Origin: Candidatus Methylomirabilis tolerans
Lineage (GTDB): Bacteria; Methylomirabilota; Methylomirabilia; Methylomirabilales; Methylomirabilaceae
Assembly: GCA_019912425.1 (NCBI GenBank)
Contig: JAIOIU010000040.1
Span: forward strand, 1 to 35,060
Direction: 5' to 3'
Length of the DNA: 35,060 nt
Positions 25,626-34,076 of this stretch are shown here, in pieces; within the stretch, counting starts at the first letter, position 1; the number at the start of each line of letters is the position of its first letter. The position numbers and the translations under genes were made by a program. The notes below the pieces were generated by a model. It was not told where the DNA came from, did no database searches, and saw only the letters and a list, made by a program, of their open reading frames with translations.

Positions 25626-25944
25626 CTGATACCCCCTTCAGGCGCTTGCGCGCCAGCTTCAGTTCTCGATCGGGCGTGTGCTGTGACTTCTTGAGGAAGG
25701 CGTGCAGTACGACGACCCGTTTGCCAACGAGAAAGCAGTAGAACGCCCTCCCAACGCCGGAACGACCGCGAGGCCGAAGCTCGAACAAGCCATCACCAAA
25801 AGATCGAGAGTACGGAAGCCTGAGAGCTGGTCCGTACTCGGCCAGGAGTTCGACCAAGCGCGCGTAGTCCGCGAGGACGTCCACGGGCCACGACTCAATC
25901 TCGTGAAACACCCGCTCGTGGAAGTACTCGATCTCGAAGGGCAT
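25606..25944 (-). CDS. HigB/RelE-type toxin (phage Gp49-like)
   Basis: A 112-residue RelE/ParE-superfamily protein of the Gp49-like HigB type, with LLAEYGPALRLPYSRSFGDG, LFELRPRGRSGVGRAFYCF and VVVLHAFLKKSQHTPDRELK. The Leu-Phe-Glu-Leu-Arg and Phe-x-Lys-Lys-x-x-x-Thr-Pro motifs are those of ribosome-dependent mRNA interferases. It is followed by its antitoxin in an overlapping pair. There is no clear Shine-Dalgarno before 25944, and the presumed promoter/operator begins only ten bases upstream, so the transcript may be nearly leaderless. Confidence 0.88.
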   Translation of the reverse strand: MPFEIEYFHERVFHEIESWPVDVLADYARLVELLAEYGPALRLPYSRSFGDGLFELRPRGRSGVGRAFYCFLVGKRVVVLHAFLKKSQHTPDRELKLARKRLKGVSDARTDI

Positions 25945-25953
25945 AATGGCATG

Positions 25954-25969
25954 TTAGCATATATGCGAA
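25954..25969 (-). promoter_or_regulatory. Palindromic operator upstream of the HigBA-type pair
   Basis: The dyad TTAGCATATATGCGAA is symmetric at 14 of 16 positions around GCATATATGC. It lies ten bases upstream of the toxin start, where an XRE antitoxin would autorepress. Confidence 0.55.
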
Positions 25970-26073
25970 CCCAGAGCAACGCGCACTGCCCTGATGTTCA
26001 ACTGTCGGGTGAGCCGCTTTTGGAGTTCACGCAGGCCGTCAGCGTTCGGTTTCCGATACGCCTTTCGCCGTTG

Positions 26074-26111
26074 CCGAGTTGTCGGGTTACGCTGTGCTAA
26101 CCCGACCTACG
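26074..26111 (+). repeat. REP-type palindrome, copy 3
   Basis: CCGAGTTGTCGGGTTA...TAACCCGACCTACG in the same orientation as copy 2, with GATACGCCTTTCGCC upstream. Confidence 0.7.
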
Positions 26112-26237
26112 CCCCGATAAGACTCCATTGACGTAATAGACGCGACAGACGCTTTTCTGTGAAATTATCGGTCCAGGCGCCCTGCGAGATTACCATTGGG
26201 CTCTCCTGGGGAAGGCAGTTGACCTCTTATGCTTGAG

Positions 26238-26516
26238 CTAACCGGCCGCCCGCCTGCGGGGGGTCCGTGTTATACGAGGCGATTGAGGCTTTGCGTACGA
26301 GTCTACATAGGCATCAACAAGTCGGCGAATCATGCGCTGGTACTGCGTATTGTGTTTGGCCGCCTCGGATTTGAAGAAATCGACACTTTTCTTGCTGAGA
26401 GCAATCGTAACTTTCACTCCTTGTTCTCGGAACGCGAGATCCGAGGGGGGAGGCAGGAAGTCTCGAATGACTTTGGCCTCGAATGGTTCATTGGTGTATT
26501 TGATTTTCGTGTTCAT
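26238..26516 (-). CDS. brnA: BrnA-type antitoxin
   Basis: A 92-residue protein with KVTIALSKKSVDFFKSEAAK followed by YQRMIRRLVDAYV, the ribbon-helix-helix region of BrnA antitoxins. The N-terminus is acidic and binds the toxin in known homologues. The C-terminus ends in a basic tail (RITRTPRRRAAG). It overlaps brnT by 29 bases, the standard order of the brnTA locus. It should neutralise BrnT and, with it, repress the locus through the perfect dyad at 26807-26830. Confidence 0.85.
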   Translation of the reverse strand: MNTKIKYTNEPFEAKVIRDFLPPPSDLAFREQGVKVTIALSKKSVDFFKSEAAKHNTQYQRMIRRLVDAYVDSYAKPQSPRITRTPRRRAAG

Positions 26517-26778
26517 AAATAGCCTTGCCTTTCCGCCAGTAACCGGCGCCGAAGATACGAATCACACCTCCGCGATAGGTAAAGCGGACAGTCAGAATTC
26601 CGCCCTCGACCTTGCCGAAACAGAAATAGCGCTTCTCGTTCTTACTGTGAGCAAGGTCTTCCGCGATGACACGATGAGGGTCGGCGAAAGCGTATTGAGC
26701 CAGTGAGAACGGTACCCCATGCTCAAGCTGGTTTTCAGCATCTTTGTTGGGATCCCATTCAAACTGTACCTTTTTCAC
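26488..26778 (-). CDS. brnT: BrnT-family toxin
   Basis: A 96-residue BrnT family RNase toxin of RelE-like fold. Signatures are FEWDPNKDAENQLEHGVPF at the N-terminus, a central ADPHRVIAEDLAHSKNEKRY, and LTVRFTYRGGVIRIFGAGYW near the C-terminus (usually R-x-I-S-A-R). Here IFGAGYW replaces the more common ISARxA, a small departure. The start is a GTG at 26778 without an obvious Shine-Dalgarno. It forms a type II toxin-antitoxin unit with brnA. Confidence 0.87.
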   Translation of the reverse strand: MKKVQFEWDPNKDAENQLEHGVPFSLAQYAFADPHRVIAEDLAHSKNEKRYFCFGKVEGGILTVRFTYRGGVIRIFGAGYWRKGKAIYEHENQIHQ

Positions 26779-26806
26779 TGGGTAAGTTTAACACAGGATT
26801 CGGGAT

Positions 26807-26830
26807 TACGCCATACGAATATATGGCGTA
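26807..26830 (-). promoter_or_regulatory. Perfect operator palindrome upstream of brnTA
   Basis: TACGCCATA (26807-26815) and TATGGCGTA (26822-26830) are exact inverted arms with a six-base spacer, 29 bases before the brnT start. The minus-strand sequence between the arms holds TATATT, a plausible -10. Confidence 0.7.
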
Positions 26831-26878
26831 TGATATGGTTATCTACTGAGGGTTCATTCCAGGCGGCTTGCCGCGAGT

Positions 26879-27030
26879 TCGTCATACCGGCGGAGGCCGG
26901 TATCCAGAAGGATCCGACTGGATTCCCCCGTATCAAGTACGGGGCAGGCGTGTCACGCACCTGCCTGTGCGTGTCCGCGCCTGTCTGCGTCGCGAGCGCG
27001 ACAGGCAGGCGCAGACAGGCGGGATGACGA
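26879..27030. repeat. Composite repeat with nested hairpins (CGTCATACC ... GGGATGACG)
   Basis: The outer edges CGTCATACC and GGGATGACG resemble the ends of the element at 24511-24634. Inside lie ATACCGGC..GCCGGTAT, CCCCGTATCAAGTACGGGG and a second insert whose arms CGCCTGTCTGCG (26978-26989) and CGCAGACAGGCG (27010-27021) are exact inverted complements. It is non-coding and looks like one repeat inserted within another. Confidence 0.6.
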
Positions 27031-27108
27031 GCTAGAACAGCGGACGCTACCCCGCAGCCTGATGTGGATGCCGGCGCTAGGCGACAGACGAAAAGGGTCC
27101 GGCTTTTC

Positions 27109-28077
27109 TTACTGATAAAAGTTTCTGGGCCAGGCGTGGGATCGCAGGGCGGCCAGCGTCTCGGGTGCGAGCGGTTTGCCGTCGGAGACCGCGCTGTTGG
27201 CCTCCACATGCGCCGGGCGGCGCATCCCGGGGATCACGGTTGAGACCGCCGGGTGGCTCAGACAGAACTTGAGTGCAAGCTGCGCCACCGTTGTGATCTC
27301 CCCTCCCAGCAACGGCTTCAGTCGACCAACGTGCTCGCACGTCTCCCGCAGCCGATCCTCGCGAAAGTAAAACGCCTGTACGGACTTCGGGGGGAAGGTG
27401 GTGTCCGGCGTGAGGTTGCCAGTCAGACCCCCCTCGTCAAAGGGGACTCTGGCGATGACGCCGACGTCGTGCTTCTGGCACAGGGGGAACAGCTCTTCTT
27501 CCGGGGATTGGTCGAAGATGTTGTAGATCACCTGGACGGTATCGACCAGGCCGGACTTGACGAGTTCCAGCGCGCTGCCCGGCTGATGGTCCATGATGGA
27601 GACCCCGAAGAATCGGATCTTTCCCTGCTGTTTCAACCGACGCACCGCCTCTTGCCACTCGAGCTCACCAAGCCACTCGTCGCGCCAGATATGGAGCTGC
27701 TGCAGATCGAGGCGCTCCGCTTCAAGATTCCGGAGGCTCTGCTCTGTGTGCGTGATGATCCAATCGGCGGGAAACGCCTGCCGCGCAGCCGTCCCCTCCT
27801 TGGGTGGCCACTCGCGGCTCTTCGGTGGCACCTTGGTGGCGACAAAGACGCGGTGACGGACTTCCTTGAAGGTCTTGGCGATCAGTCGCTCGCTGTGCCC
27901 ATCGCCATAGGCATGCGCGGTATCGATAAAGGTCACGCCAAGCTCCAGCGCCCGTATCACCGCGCTGATCGAGAGCGTATCATCGGTTTGGCCCCACCAC
28001 CCTTTACCGATCCCCCAGGCCCCAAAACCGATCTCCGATACCTGAACGTCTGTGCGGCCAAACCTGCGATATTCCAT
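27109..28077 (-). CDS. Aldo/keto reductase
   Basis: A 322-residue (alpha/beta)8-barrel NADPH-dependent oxidoreductase. The tetrad is visible: FIDTAHAYGDGHSE (Asp, Tyr), VATKVPP (Lys) and LQQLHIW (His), followed by GKIRFFGVS and the C-terminal nucleotide-binding VSTVIPGMRRPAHVEAN. It looks cytosolic. It begins 15 bases after the CYTH gene with GGAG upstream and is the last gene of a three-gene unit. It is only distantly related to the reductase half of the fusion gene at 14695-18003. Substrate unknown. Confidence 0.92.
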   Translation of the reverse strand: MEYRRFGRTDVQVSEIGFGAWGIGKGWWGQTDDTLSISAVIRALELGVTFIDTAHAYGDGHSERLIAKTFKEVRHRVFVATKVPPKSREWPPKEGTAARQAFPADWIITHTEQSLRNLEAERLDLQQLHIWRDEWLGELEWQEAVRRLKQQGKIRFFGVSIMDHQPGSALELVKSGLVDTVQVIYNIFDQSPEEELFPLCQKHDVGVIARVPFDEGGLTGNLTPDTTFPPKSVQAFYFREDRLRETCEHVGRLKPLLGGEITTVAQLALKFCLSHPAVSTVIPGMRRPAHVEANSAVSDGKPLAPETLAALRSHAWPRNFYQ

Positions 28078-28092
28078 AACCCGTATCTCCGG

Positions 28093-28632
28093 TCAATTGG
28101 CGTAGTGACGCGCGCGCTCCGCCTCTACCGCAGCGGCCAGGGTCGCATACGACTCTCCAACAAGCGAGTGCGGATCGATTCCCAGCGCCTGCTGCACGCC
28201 TTGCACCTCATCGGCGACTATCGGCAGCTCTCCCGGTTCATCAATCGTCCCGTGAAGCTCAACAAAGCTGCCTAGCCCCTGCGTCTTATCAAGGTGGATC
28301 CGGATATTGTCGAGTACAAAGGTCTCGCGTCGCTTCGCAACCACGATGCTGACACCGAGCGCCTTGGCAAGCATCGCCTTGAGGCCCTCCGCATCCTCGA
28401 CGCGGTAGATCTCGCAGTGACTTTCCTGTACCCCGGCAACATCACCTCGAATATAGTAAATCAGCTCAGCGCCGGACTCCAGCCCCTCTCGAAGCTTCAG
28501 GCGGCCATGGTTCACGTTGAAATAGGTATCAACCTGCCGCTCCGGCTCCTGACCCTCTGCTCCAAGCGATTCGCACAGCTCTCGAAGCTTTCCAAGATCC
28601 TCACAGCGCGCTTTCAGCTCGATATTCAGCAT
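28093..28632 (-). CDS. CYTH-domain protein (class IV adenylate cyclase / triphosphatase-like)
   Basis: A 179-residue CYTH tunnel-fold protein. The start MLNIELKARC carries the E-x-K variant of the family's ExExK motif. Further conserved positions are QVDTYFNVNHGRLKLRE, VAKRRETFVLDNIRIHLDK and FVELHGTIDE. Members include CyaB adenylate cyclases and inorganic or thiamine triphosphatases; which activity applies here is open. It starts three bases after the stop of the small Cys-rich gene and precedes the reductase. Confidence 0.85.
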   Translation of the reverse strand: MLNIELKARCEDLGKLRELCESLGAEGQEPERQVDTYFNVNHGRLKLREGLESGAELIYYIRGDVAGVQESHCEIYRVEDAEGLKAMLAKALGVSIVVAKRRETFVLDNIRIHLDKTQGLGSFVELHGTIDEPGELPIVADEVQGVQQALGIDPHSLVGESYATLAAAVEAERARHYAN

Positions 28633-28635
28633 TAG

Positions 28636-28818
28636 TCAGTTCCTCATCGCGCGGACCTGCCCCTCGAACCGGGCGTCCGGTTCCACCCGGAACTCCTCCC
28701 CACACTTCGCGCACTTCCCCCGCCAGGAGCGATCGGGCTGTCTGGTCAGGGTGACGGCGCCGCAGATCATGTGGCCGGCGATCCGGTGAAGCGTGATGGC
28801 GACAAACTGCTCTTTCAC
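28636..28818 (-). CDS. Small Cys-motif protein of unknown function
   Basis: A 60-residue protein with GHMICGAVTLTR followed by GKCAKCGEEFRVEP, giving one C-x2-C pair and one further Cys. It could bind zinc, possibly as a dimer. The GTG start at 28818 has GGAGGGAG six bases upstream. It is directly followed by the CYTH gene. No family is recognised. Confidence 0.65.
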   Translation of the reverse strand: MKEQFVAITLHRIAGHMICGAVTLTRQPDRSWRGKCAKCGEEFRVEPDARFEGQVRAMRN

Positions 28819-28938
28819 TGTCTCCCTCCGGGCATCAAGCCATCCCGAGTTCTTTCCTTATCCCATGGGGAGGAAAAGACCACTCACTGATTGAAACGGG
28901 CGACCTCCCCCCTCAGTTGATCGCGCCTGAGCCCCCGG

Positions 28939-31296
28939 TTAGTGCCCGTCAGACGCTTCGCCGTCGATGGCGGCGCGGACCGAAGTGGCCAGGTCGGCCT
29001 GACAAAATGGTTTCCGGATATAATCGACTACCCCAGAGCTTTCCAGGCTGTGTTGAATTTCGTCCGGGGCATAACCGGTAGCAACCAGCACCTTAATGTC
29101 CGGGTTGAGAGCACGCAGGGCCGGGATCAGGTCTGTCGCACCCATCCGTGGCATAATGGCGTCAGTAAGAACCAGGGCGACATCGGCGTGAGCCCGGAAG
29201 GTTGCCAGCGCCTCGACGCCATCCTCAGCGCTCAGAACGGTGTATCCAAGGTCGCCCAGGAGGATCTCCCCCAACTCCCGGACCATCGGGTTGTCTTCTA
29301 CTAACAGGAGCGTCTCGGTTCCCCGCGGCATGGCCTCCGCGATCGAAGGGGCGGCTTTTACCGCAGCGGGAACCAAGGGAAGAAAGACGTGAAAGGCGCT
29401 CCCTTGGCCTTCGGCCGTCTCCACCTCGATCCAGCCCTCGTGCTGGTGAGCGATTCCGTAGACTGAGGCCAGACCCAAGCCTGTCCCATGGCCGGTTTCC
29501 TTAGTCGTAAAGAAGGGCTCAAAGAGGCGATCTCGGATAGCGGCCGGGATGCCGGTCCCGGTATCGGCCACAGTCAGGCAGGCGAAGGCGCCCACGCGGC
29601 GTTCTGGATGCCGACCCAGGCTCGCCTCGATCAGCGTGACCGGCGTCAGTCGAAGTGTCAGCGTACCTCCGTGGGGCATCGCGTCACGGGCGTTGGTGGC
29701 AAGGTTGAGGAGAATCTGTTGTACCTGAGCGCCATCGGCATTGACGACGAGAGGCTCTTGGGAGGGTTCTGACTTGATCGCGATCGTCTCGGGAAGCGTT
29801 CGCTGCAAGATGCTCGCGCTCTCTTGGAGCAGCGGGTTCAGGTCCAGCGGCTTCCGTTGCAGCGGAGCCTTCCGCGCAAAGCTCAACACCTGGCCTATAA
29901 GCTCTGCGGCTTGACGGCTCATCTCTGGTACTCGGCTAAGGTGACGGTGTCCCCTGCTATCCGGGGGCATCTCCCCCAAGGCCAGTTCTGTGAAGCCGAT
30001 AATCCCATTCAGAAGATTATTGAAGTCGTGCGCAATTCCCCCGGCCAGGAGGCCGATAGCCTCCAGCTTCTGCGCCTGGCGAAGTCGGTCTTCGAGGCGT
30101 TTGCGCTCGGTGATATCGTGTTTAATGGCGATGAAATAGGAAATGCCCCCACGTTCGTCCGGGACCGGGGTGATGGTTTGGTCCTCGGCATAGAGACTGC
30201 CGTCCTTGCGGCGATTGACGATCTCGCCTTGCCACACCCTCCCGGCAAGAATAGTCTCCCAAAGGTTCTGGTAGAAGGCCTGATCGTGGCTGCCCGACTT
30301 CAGGATGCGCGGGTTTCGGCCGATGGCCTCTTCGGCGCTGTAGCCGGTCAGTTGCGTATAGGCCGGATTGACCCAGAGGATGGTGCCTTCCCGGTCGGTG
30401 ATGACGATGCCGTTCGCAGCCGCTTCCAGCGCCGCCGCCTGAAGGCGGATTCGTCCCTCGGCCTGCTTGCGCCCCGTAGCATCCACCAAGATACCAACGA
30501 CGCCGTCAATGCCGCCCCCTTCATCACGCAATGGCGCCGTCCACAGGCTGATGTCGACCAGAGAGCCGTCTTTCTTCCGGCGAACAACCTCGATGCCGGC
30601 GAGCGTTTCCCCCTCCAACGCCAGGCCGAGAAGGGTGAGGTGCTCCTCTCGTCTGTTCGGGGGGACGATGGGCAGGGGGCGCCCAAGGACTTCTTCTTTC
30701 TGCCAGCCGAAAATCCGTTCCGCTGCTCGATTCCATGCCCTGACGTTCCCCTCGCGATCCAGGACGGTGATGCCCGTTGGCGAGGCATCAATCACCGTCA
30801 TAAGAAGATCGTGAGTTTTTTGTAGGGCCAGCTCCGCCCGCTTGCGCTCGGTGACATCGCGCAGGATCCCTTGAAAACCCACAACCCTGCCATTCTCCAG
30901 GATGGGAACCGGTTTGATCTCAACAAAGGCGCTCTCTCCGTTCGGGCGGACGATTTGAGTCTCTACGACCTCAGCAAGCTTCCCGGGCTCTAGATCGCGG
31001 GCAAACAACTCCTTCACCCGGTTCAACTCACCAGGGGTAATGAATTCCAAGAAGCTGCGGCCTGTGAGTTGTTCCGACCCTTTGACGCCATGAATCTTGG
31101 CCAGTGACCGATTTGCAAAGGTGATGACCCCCTGAGCGTTCATCACAAACAGCCCATCGCTCAACCCATTGACAAGGGTACGATATTTAGCCTCACTTTC
31201 CCGCAGGGCTTTCTCCGCCCATTGGCGTTCAGCGATTTCGGCTCGTAACGCTTGATTCAGTACCGTCAGTTCTTCGGTGGGCTCGTCGGATCGCAC
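28939..31296 (-). CDS. Soluble hybrid histidine kinase with three PAS domains and a receiver
   Basis: 785 residues. A short N-terminal coiled coil precedes PAS1 (about 35-155), PAS2 (165-280) and PAS3 (290-410), each ending in DVTERK/DATGRK/DITERK-like PAC motifs. HisKA has the phospho-acceptor in [13 protein letters not shown] (His423). HATPase_c has [19 protein letters not shown] and [11 protein letters not shown]-terminal receiver has the acceptor Asp712 ([12 protein letters not shown]) and KPF. No transmembrane segments, so it senses cytoplasmic signals such as redox state or small ligands. The frame stays open upstream to 31521 into pckG, but GTG 31296 with AGAAGGGGA six bases upstream is the likely start. 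No separate response regulator is adjacent. Confidence 0.92.
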   Translation of the reverse strand: MRSDEPTEELTVLNQALRAEIAERQWAEKALRESEAKYRTLVNGLSDGLFVMNAQGVITFANRSLAKIHGVKGSEQLTGRSFLEFITPGELNRVKELFARDLEPGKLAEVVETQIVRPNGESAFVEIKPVPILENGRVVGFQGILRDVTERKRAELALQKTHDLLMTVIDASPTGITVLDREGNVRAWNRAAERIFGWQKEEVLGRPLPIVPPNRREEHLTLLGLALEGETLAGIEVVRRKKDGSLVDISLWTAPLRDEGGGIDGVVGILVDATGRKQAEGRIRLQAAALEAAANGIVITDREGTILWVNPAYTQLTGYSAEEAIGRNPRILKSGSHDQAFYQNLWETILAGRVWQGEIVNRRKDGSLYAEDQTITPVPDERGGISYFIAIKHDITERKRLEDRLRQAQKLEAIGLLAGGIAHDFNNLLNGIIGFTELALGEMPPDSRGHRHLSRVPEMSRQAAELIGQVLSFARKAPLQRKPLDLNPLLQESASILQRTLPETIAIKSEPSQEPLVVNADGAQVQQILLNLATNARDAMPHGGTLTLRLTPVTLIEASLGRHPERRVGAFACLTVADTGTGIPAAIRDRLFEPFFTTKETGHGTGLGLASVYGIAHQHEGWIEVETAEGQGSAFHVFLPLVPAAVKAAPSIAEAMPRGTETLLLVEDNPMVRELGEILLGDLGYTVLSAEDGVEALATFRAHADVALVLTDAIMPRMGATDLIPALRALNPDIKVLVATGYAPDEIQHSLESSGVVDYIRKPFCQADLATSVRAAIDGEASDGH

Positions 31297-31387
31297 CGGC
31301 AATCCCCTTCTGCATGTGAGGGACACATTCGATTCGGAATCGCTGGAGGGGTCGGCGACTACGGCACGCGTGGCGGCTCGGCGGCGT

Positions 31388-33148
31388 TCACGGGGTACTG
31401 ACGCGGCTGAGCCGCTGACGGAGCATATTATGCTCCTGCCGAATCTGCGCAGGCAGGCGCGGGGCAAGACGGTCGAAAAACAGGCCTTGTTCCGCCTGCT
31501 CCGCAGCCCAGGCATCGGCATCGATCTTTAACAGCTCATCCGCGGCGCCAGCCGGCAGTCTCAGCCCATCCAGATCCAACGCATCAGATGTGGGAATGAA
31601 CCCGATGGGAGTCTCGACGGCCTTGCCCTGGCCGTGAACTCGCTCCAGAATCCACCTCAGAACACGAATGTTCTCGCCGAAGCCGGGCCAGAGAAAGCGG
31701 CCGCTCTGATCGGTCCGAAACCAGTTGACGTGAAAGATCGCGGGAGGGTGAGCGATCCGCTGGCCCATGTCGAGCCAGTGGCTGAAATAGTCGGCCATGT
31801 GATAGCCGCAGAATGGGACCATCGCCATCGGATCGCGTCGGGTAACCCCGACGGCGCCCGACTGGGCGGCTGTCGTCTCTGAGGCCATGCCGGCCCCCAC
31901 GAAGACGCCATGCTGCCAACCGTATGACTGATAGACGAGTGGCGCCACTCGGGCGCGCCGCCCCCCAAAGATGATCGCCGAGATCGGGACGCCCTCCGGA
32001 TCCTCCCAGCGGGGGGAGATCGATGGGCACTGCCTGGCGGGAAGTGTGAAGCGTGAGTTGGGATGGGCCGCCGCCCCCTCACCGGACGTCCAAGCGTTGC
32101 CGTGCCAATCAACCAAGCCATCGGGCGGTGTCGCGTCTTTTCCCTCCCACCACGGTTCTCCCTCCGGAGTAACGGCCACGTTGGTGAAGATCGTATTCCG
32201 ACCGACCGCAGCCATGATGTTGGGGTTCGTCTTGACGCTGGTGCCTGGCGCGACACCGAAGAATCCGGCCTCGGGGTTGATGGCCCGTAGCCGTCCATCG
32301 GGCCCGATGTGCATCCAGGCGATGTCATCGCCAACAGTCCACACCTTGTAGCCCGAGAAATCCGAAGGGGGGACAAGCATCGCCAGGTTGGTCTTGCCGC
32401 AGGCGCTCGGAAAGGCGGCCGCCATATAGGTGACCTGCCCTGATGGATCTTCCACCCCGATGATCAGGGTATGCTCGGCCAACCAGCCCTCCTCTCGACC
32501 GATCCAACTGGCAATACGAAGGGAGTGGCATTTCTTTCCCAACAGGGCGTTACCCCCATACCCCGACCCGATACTCCAGATGAGCCGCTCCTCGGGGAAG
32601 TGGAGGATAAAGCGACGGTCCGGACTCAGGTCTCCGAGCGAATGTAGGCCGCGGACAAAGCCGCCAGACTCGCCGAGTCGTTCAAGCGCGACCTTCCCCA
32701 TGCGGGTCATGATCCGCATGTTGACGACGACGTAGGGGCTGTCGGTGATTTCCACGCCGACCCTACTGTAAGGGGAGCCGGCCGGACCCATCAGATACGG
32801 GACGACAAACATCGTCCGGCCCTTCATGCTGCCCTGGAACAGCTTCCCGACCTGCTCGCGCGCCTCGTTGGGCTCCATCCAGTTGTTCGTAGGGCCGGCA
32901 TCCTCCTGTCGAGACGTACAGATGAAGGTCAGGTGTTCGGTCCGTGCAACGTCAGACGGATGGCTCCGATGCAGGTAACACCCAGGGTGGCGTTGCTGGT
33001 TCAGGCTCATCAGGGTCCCGTCCCGGAGCATCCCCTCAACCAGAACCTGATGCTCCTCCTCTGATCCGTCGCACCAATGGATGCGGTCCGGACGAGTCGC
33101 CCGGGCGACCTGATCTACCCACTGTTCTAGCGCTCTATGTTGGGGCAT
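31388..33148 (-). CDS. pckG: Phosphoenolpyruvate carboxykinase (GTP)
   Basis: A 586-residue GTP-type PEPCK. The P-loop reads FPSACGKTNLAML with the hyper-reactive Cys, and the metal-binding kinase-2 loop reads VGDDIAWM. GSGYGGNALLGKKC, EPWWEGKD and FSHWLDMGQ are also present, as is the family-typical C-terminal WFRTDQSGRFLWPGFGENIR. It interconverts oxaloacetate plus GTP with PEP plus CO2, the entry to gluconeogenesis. The ATG at 33148 has GGAG upstream. The histidine kinase gene follows after about 90 bases. Confidence 0.97.
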   Translation of the reverse strand: MPQHRALEQWVDQVARATRPDRIHWCDGSEEEHQVLVEGMLRDGTLMSLNQQRHPGCYLHRSHPSDVARTEHLTFICTSRQEDAGPTNNWMEPNEAREQVGKLFQGSMKGRTMFVVPYLMGPAGSPYSRVGVEITDSPYVVVNMRIMTRMGKVALERLGESGGFVRGLHSLGDLSPDRRFILHFPEERLIWSIGSGYGGNALLGKKCHSLRIASWIGREEGWLAEHTLIIGVEDPSGQVTYMAAAFPSACGKTNLAMLVPPSDFSGYKVWTVGDDIAWMHIGPDGRLRAINPEAGFFGVAPGTSVKTNPNIMAAVGRNTIFTNVAVTPEGEPWWEGKDATPPDGLVDWHGNAWTSGEGAAAHPNSRFTLPARQCPSISPRWEDPEGVPISAIIFGGRRARVAPLVYQSYGWQHGVFVGAGMASETTAAQSGAVGVTRRDPMAMVPFCGYHMADYFSHWLDMGQRIAHPPAIFHVNWFRTDQSGRFLWPGFGENIRVLRWILERVHGQGKAVETPIGFIPTSDALDLDGLRLPAGAADELLKIDADAWAAEQAEQGLFFDRLAPRLPAQIRQEHNMLRQRLSRVSTP

Positions 33149-33211
33149 CTTGTCTCCACAGCCGGGCGGTTACCGCCACCAGCCGAACCGCACAATGATA
33201 GCAATCAGGAG

Positions 33212-33250
33212 TCTTCAACGTTGAACGCTGAACCTTGAACATTGAACTAG
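33212..33250. repeat. Degenerate heptamer run (TTGAACN/CTGAACN)
   Basis: Consecutive units of the type GTTGAAC-GCTGAAC-CTTGAAC-ATTGAAC immediately upstream of the pckG region and beside the tRNA 3' end. Confidence 0.6.
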
Positions 33251-33253
33251 AAA

Positions 33254-33328
33254 TGGCTCCCCGGGTAGGGCTCGAACCTACAACCTAGCGGTTAACAGCC
33301 GCTCGCTCCACCATTGAGCTACCGGGGA
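33254..33328 (-). tRNA. tRNA-Asn (GTT)
   Basis: A 75-base cloverleaf on the minus strand. The acceptor TCCCCGG pairs with CCGGGGA, the D stem is GCTC/GAGC, and the anticodon stem AGCGG/CCGCT encloses CTGTTAA (anticodon GTT). The T arm is GTAGG-TTCGAGC-CCTAC. The discriminator base G and CCA are encoded. Confidence 0.96.
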
Positions 33329-33374
33329 TCAAAAGCAGCGCAAAAACAGCCTTTGGCCGTCAGCAATCAGATCG

Positions 33375-33407
33375 AGGCTGAAAAGTGAAAGCTGATAGCT
33401 GATGACC
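33375..33407. repeat. Degenerate heptamer run (GCTGATA type)
   Basis: Units such as GGCTGAAAA, GTGAAA, GCTGATA and GCTGATG lie between the tRNA and recR. The family is the same as the other heptamer runs in this window. Confidence 0.45.
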
Positions 33408-33469
33408 GTGTTGTAATTTAGCGCACTCGATCGGCGCGAGCAACGACTTTTTGGCGCGCGCCAACCACC

Positions 33470-34069
33470 TCATACGTCCCGCCGCCCCTCCAACGACTTG
33501 GAAAGCGTCACCTCGTCGGCGTACTCCAGGTCGCTGCCCATCGGCAGGCCGCGAGCGATTCGCGTCACCCGAACGGCCAACGGTCTCAGTAGGCGCGAGA
33601 GGTACATCGCCGTCGCCTCGCCCTCAACGTTAGGGTTGGTGGCCAGAATGACCTCTTTGACCTCCCCTCCCTCCAGGCGCTGCAGAAGGGCCTTGGCCGT
33701 GAGCTGGTCGGGACCACGTCCCTCCAGCGGCGACAGCGACCCCCCCAGCACGTGATACCGTCCCTTGAAGCTCGCCGTCTTCTCGATGGCCCAGAGATCG
33801 TTGGCCTCTTCCACCACGCACAGCGCCGATCCGTCTCGAGTCGGGTCGGCGCAGATAGGGCATTGCTCGCCCTCAGCGATGTTGTAGCAGACCGCACAGC
33901 TCTGAATTCGATCCTTCAGCTCGATAATGGCCTGAGCCAACGCCACCGCCTCCTCCTTGGTGGCCTTGAGGAGGTGGAAGGTCAGGCGTTGGGCGGTCTT
34001 GGGGCCAATGCCGGGAAGGCGGACCAACTCACCGATCAGTCTGACCAGGGGAGGGGCATAGCGGGCCAC
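33470..34069 (-). CDS. recR: Recombination protein RecR
   Basis: A 199-residue protein: an N-terminal helix-hairpin-helix ([18 protein letters not shown]), a Cys4 zinc finger ([20 protein letters not shown]), a TOPRIM domain ([30 protein letters not shown]) and the C-terminal [20 protein letters not shown]. It acts in RecFOR loading of RecA at gaps. It starts at GTG 34069, seven bases after the ybaB stop. The dnaX-ybaB-recR order is the classical conserved cluster. Confidence 0.97.
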   Translation of the reverse strand: MARYAPPLVRLIGELVRLPGIGPKTAQRLTFHLLKATKEEAVALAQAIIELKDRIQSCAVCYNIAEGEQCPICADPTRDGSALCVVEEANDLWAIEKTASFKGRYHVLGGSLSPLEGRGPDQLTAKALLQRLEGGEVKEVILATNPNVEGEATAMYLSRLLRPLAVRVTRIARGLPMGSDLEYADEVTLSKSLEGRRDV

Positions 34070-34076
34070 GATGTTC

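Noticed and set aside
24301-26111. CRISPR array
   Set aside because: The repeats are only three, palindromic, in mixed orientation and about 800 bases apart; no spacers of regular length and no cas genes.
27253-28275. Long plus-strand frame opposite the aldo/keto reductase and CYTH genes
   Set aside because: Antisense shadow spanning two real genes and their gap, with no ribosome site or recognisable motif.
29824-30825. Plus-strand frame opposite the PAS region of the histidine kinase
   Set aside because: The minus-strand PAS motifs are unambiguous; this frame is their mirror.
31297-31521. Upstream extension of the histidine kinase into pckG
   Set aside because: It overlaps the pckG C-terminus, encodes low-complexity Arg-rich sequence, and a well-placed ribosome site supports GTG 31296.
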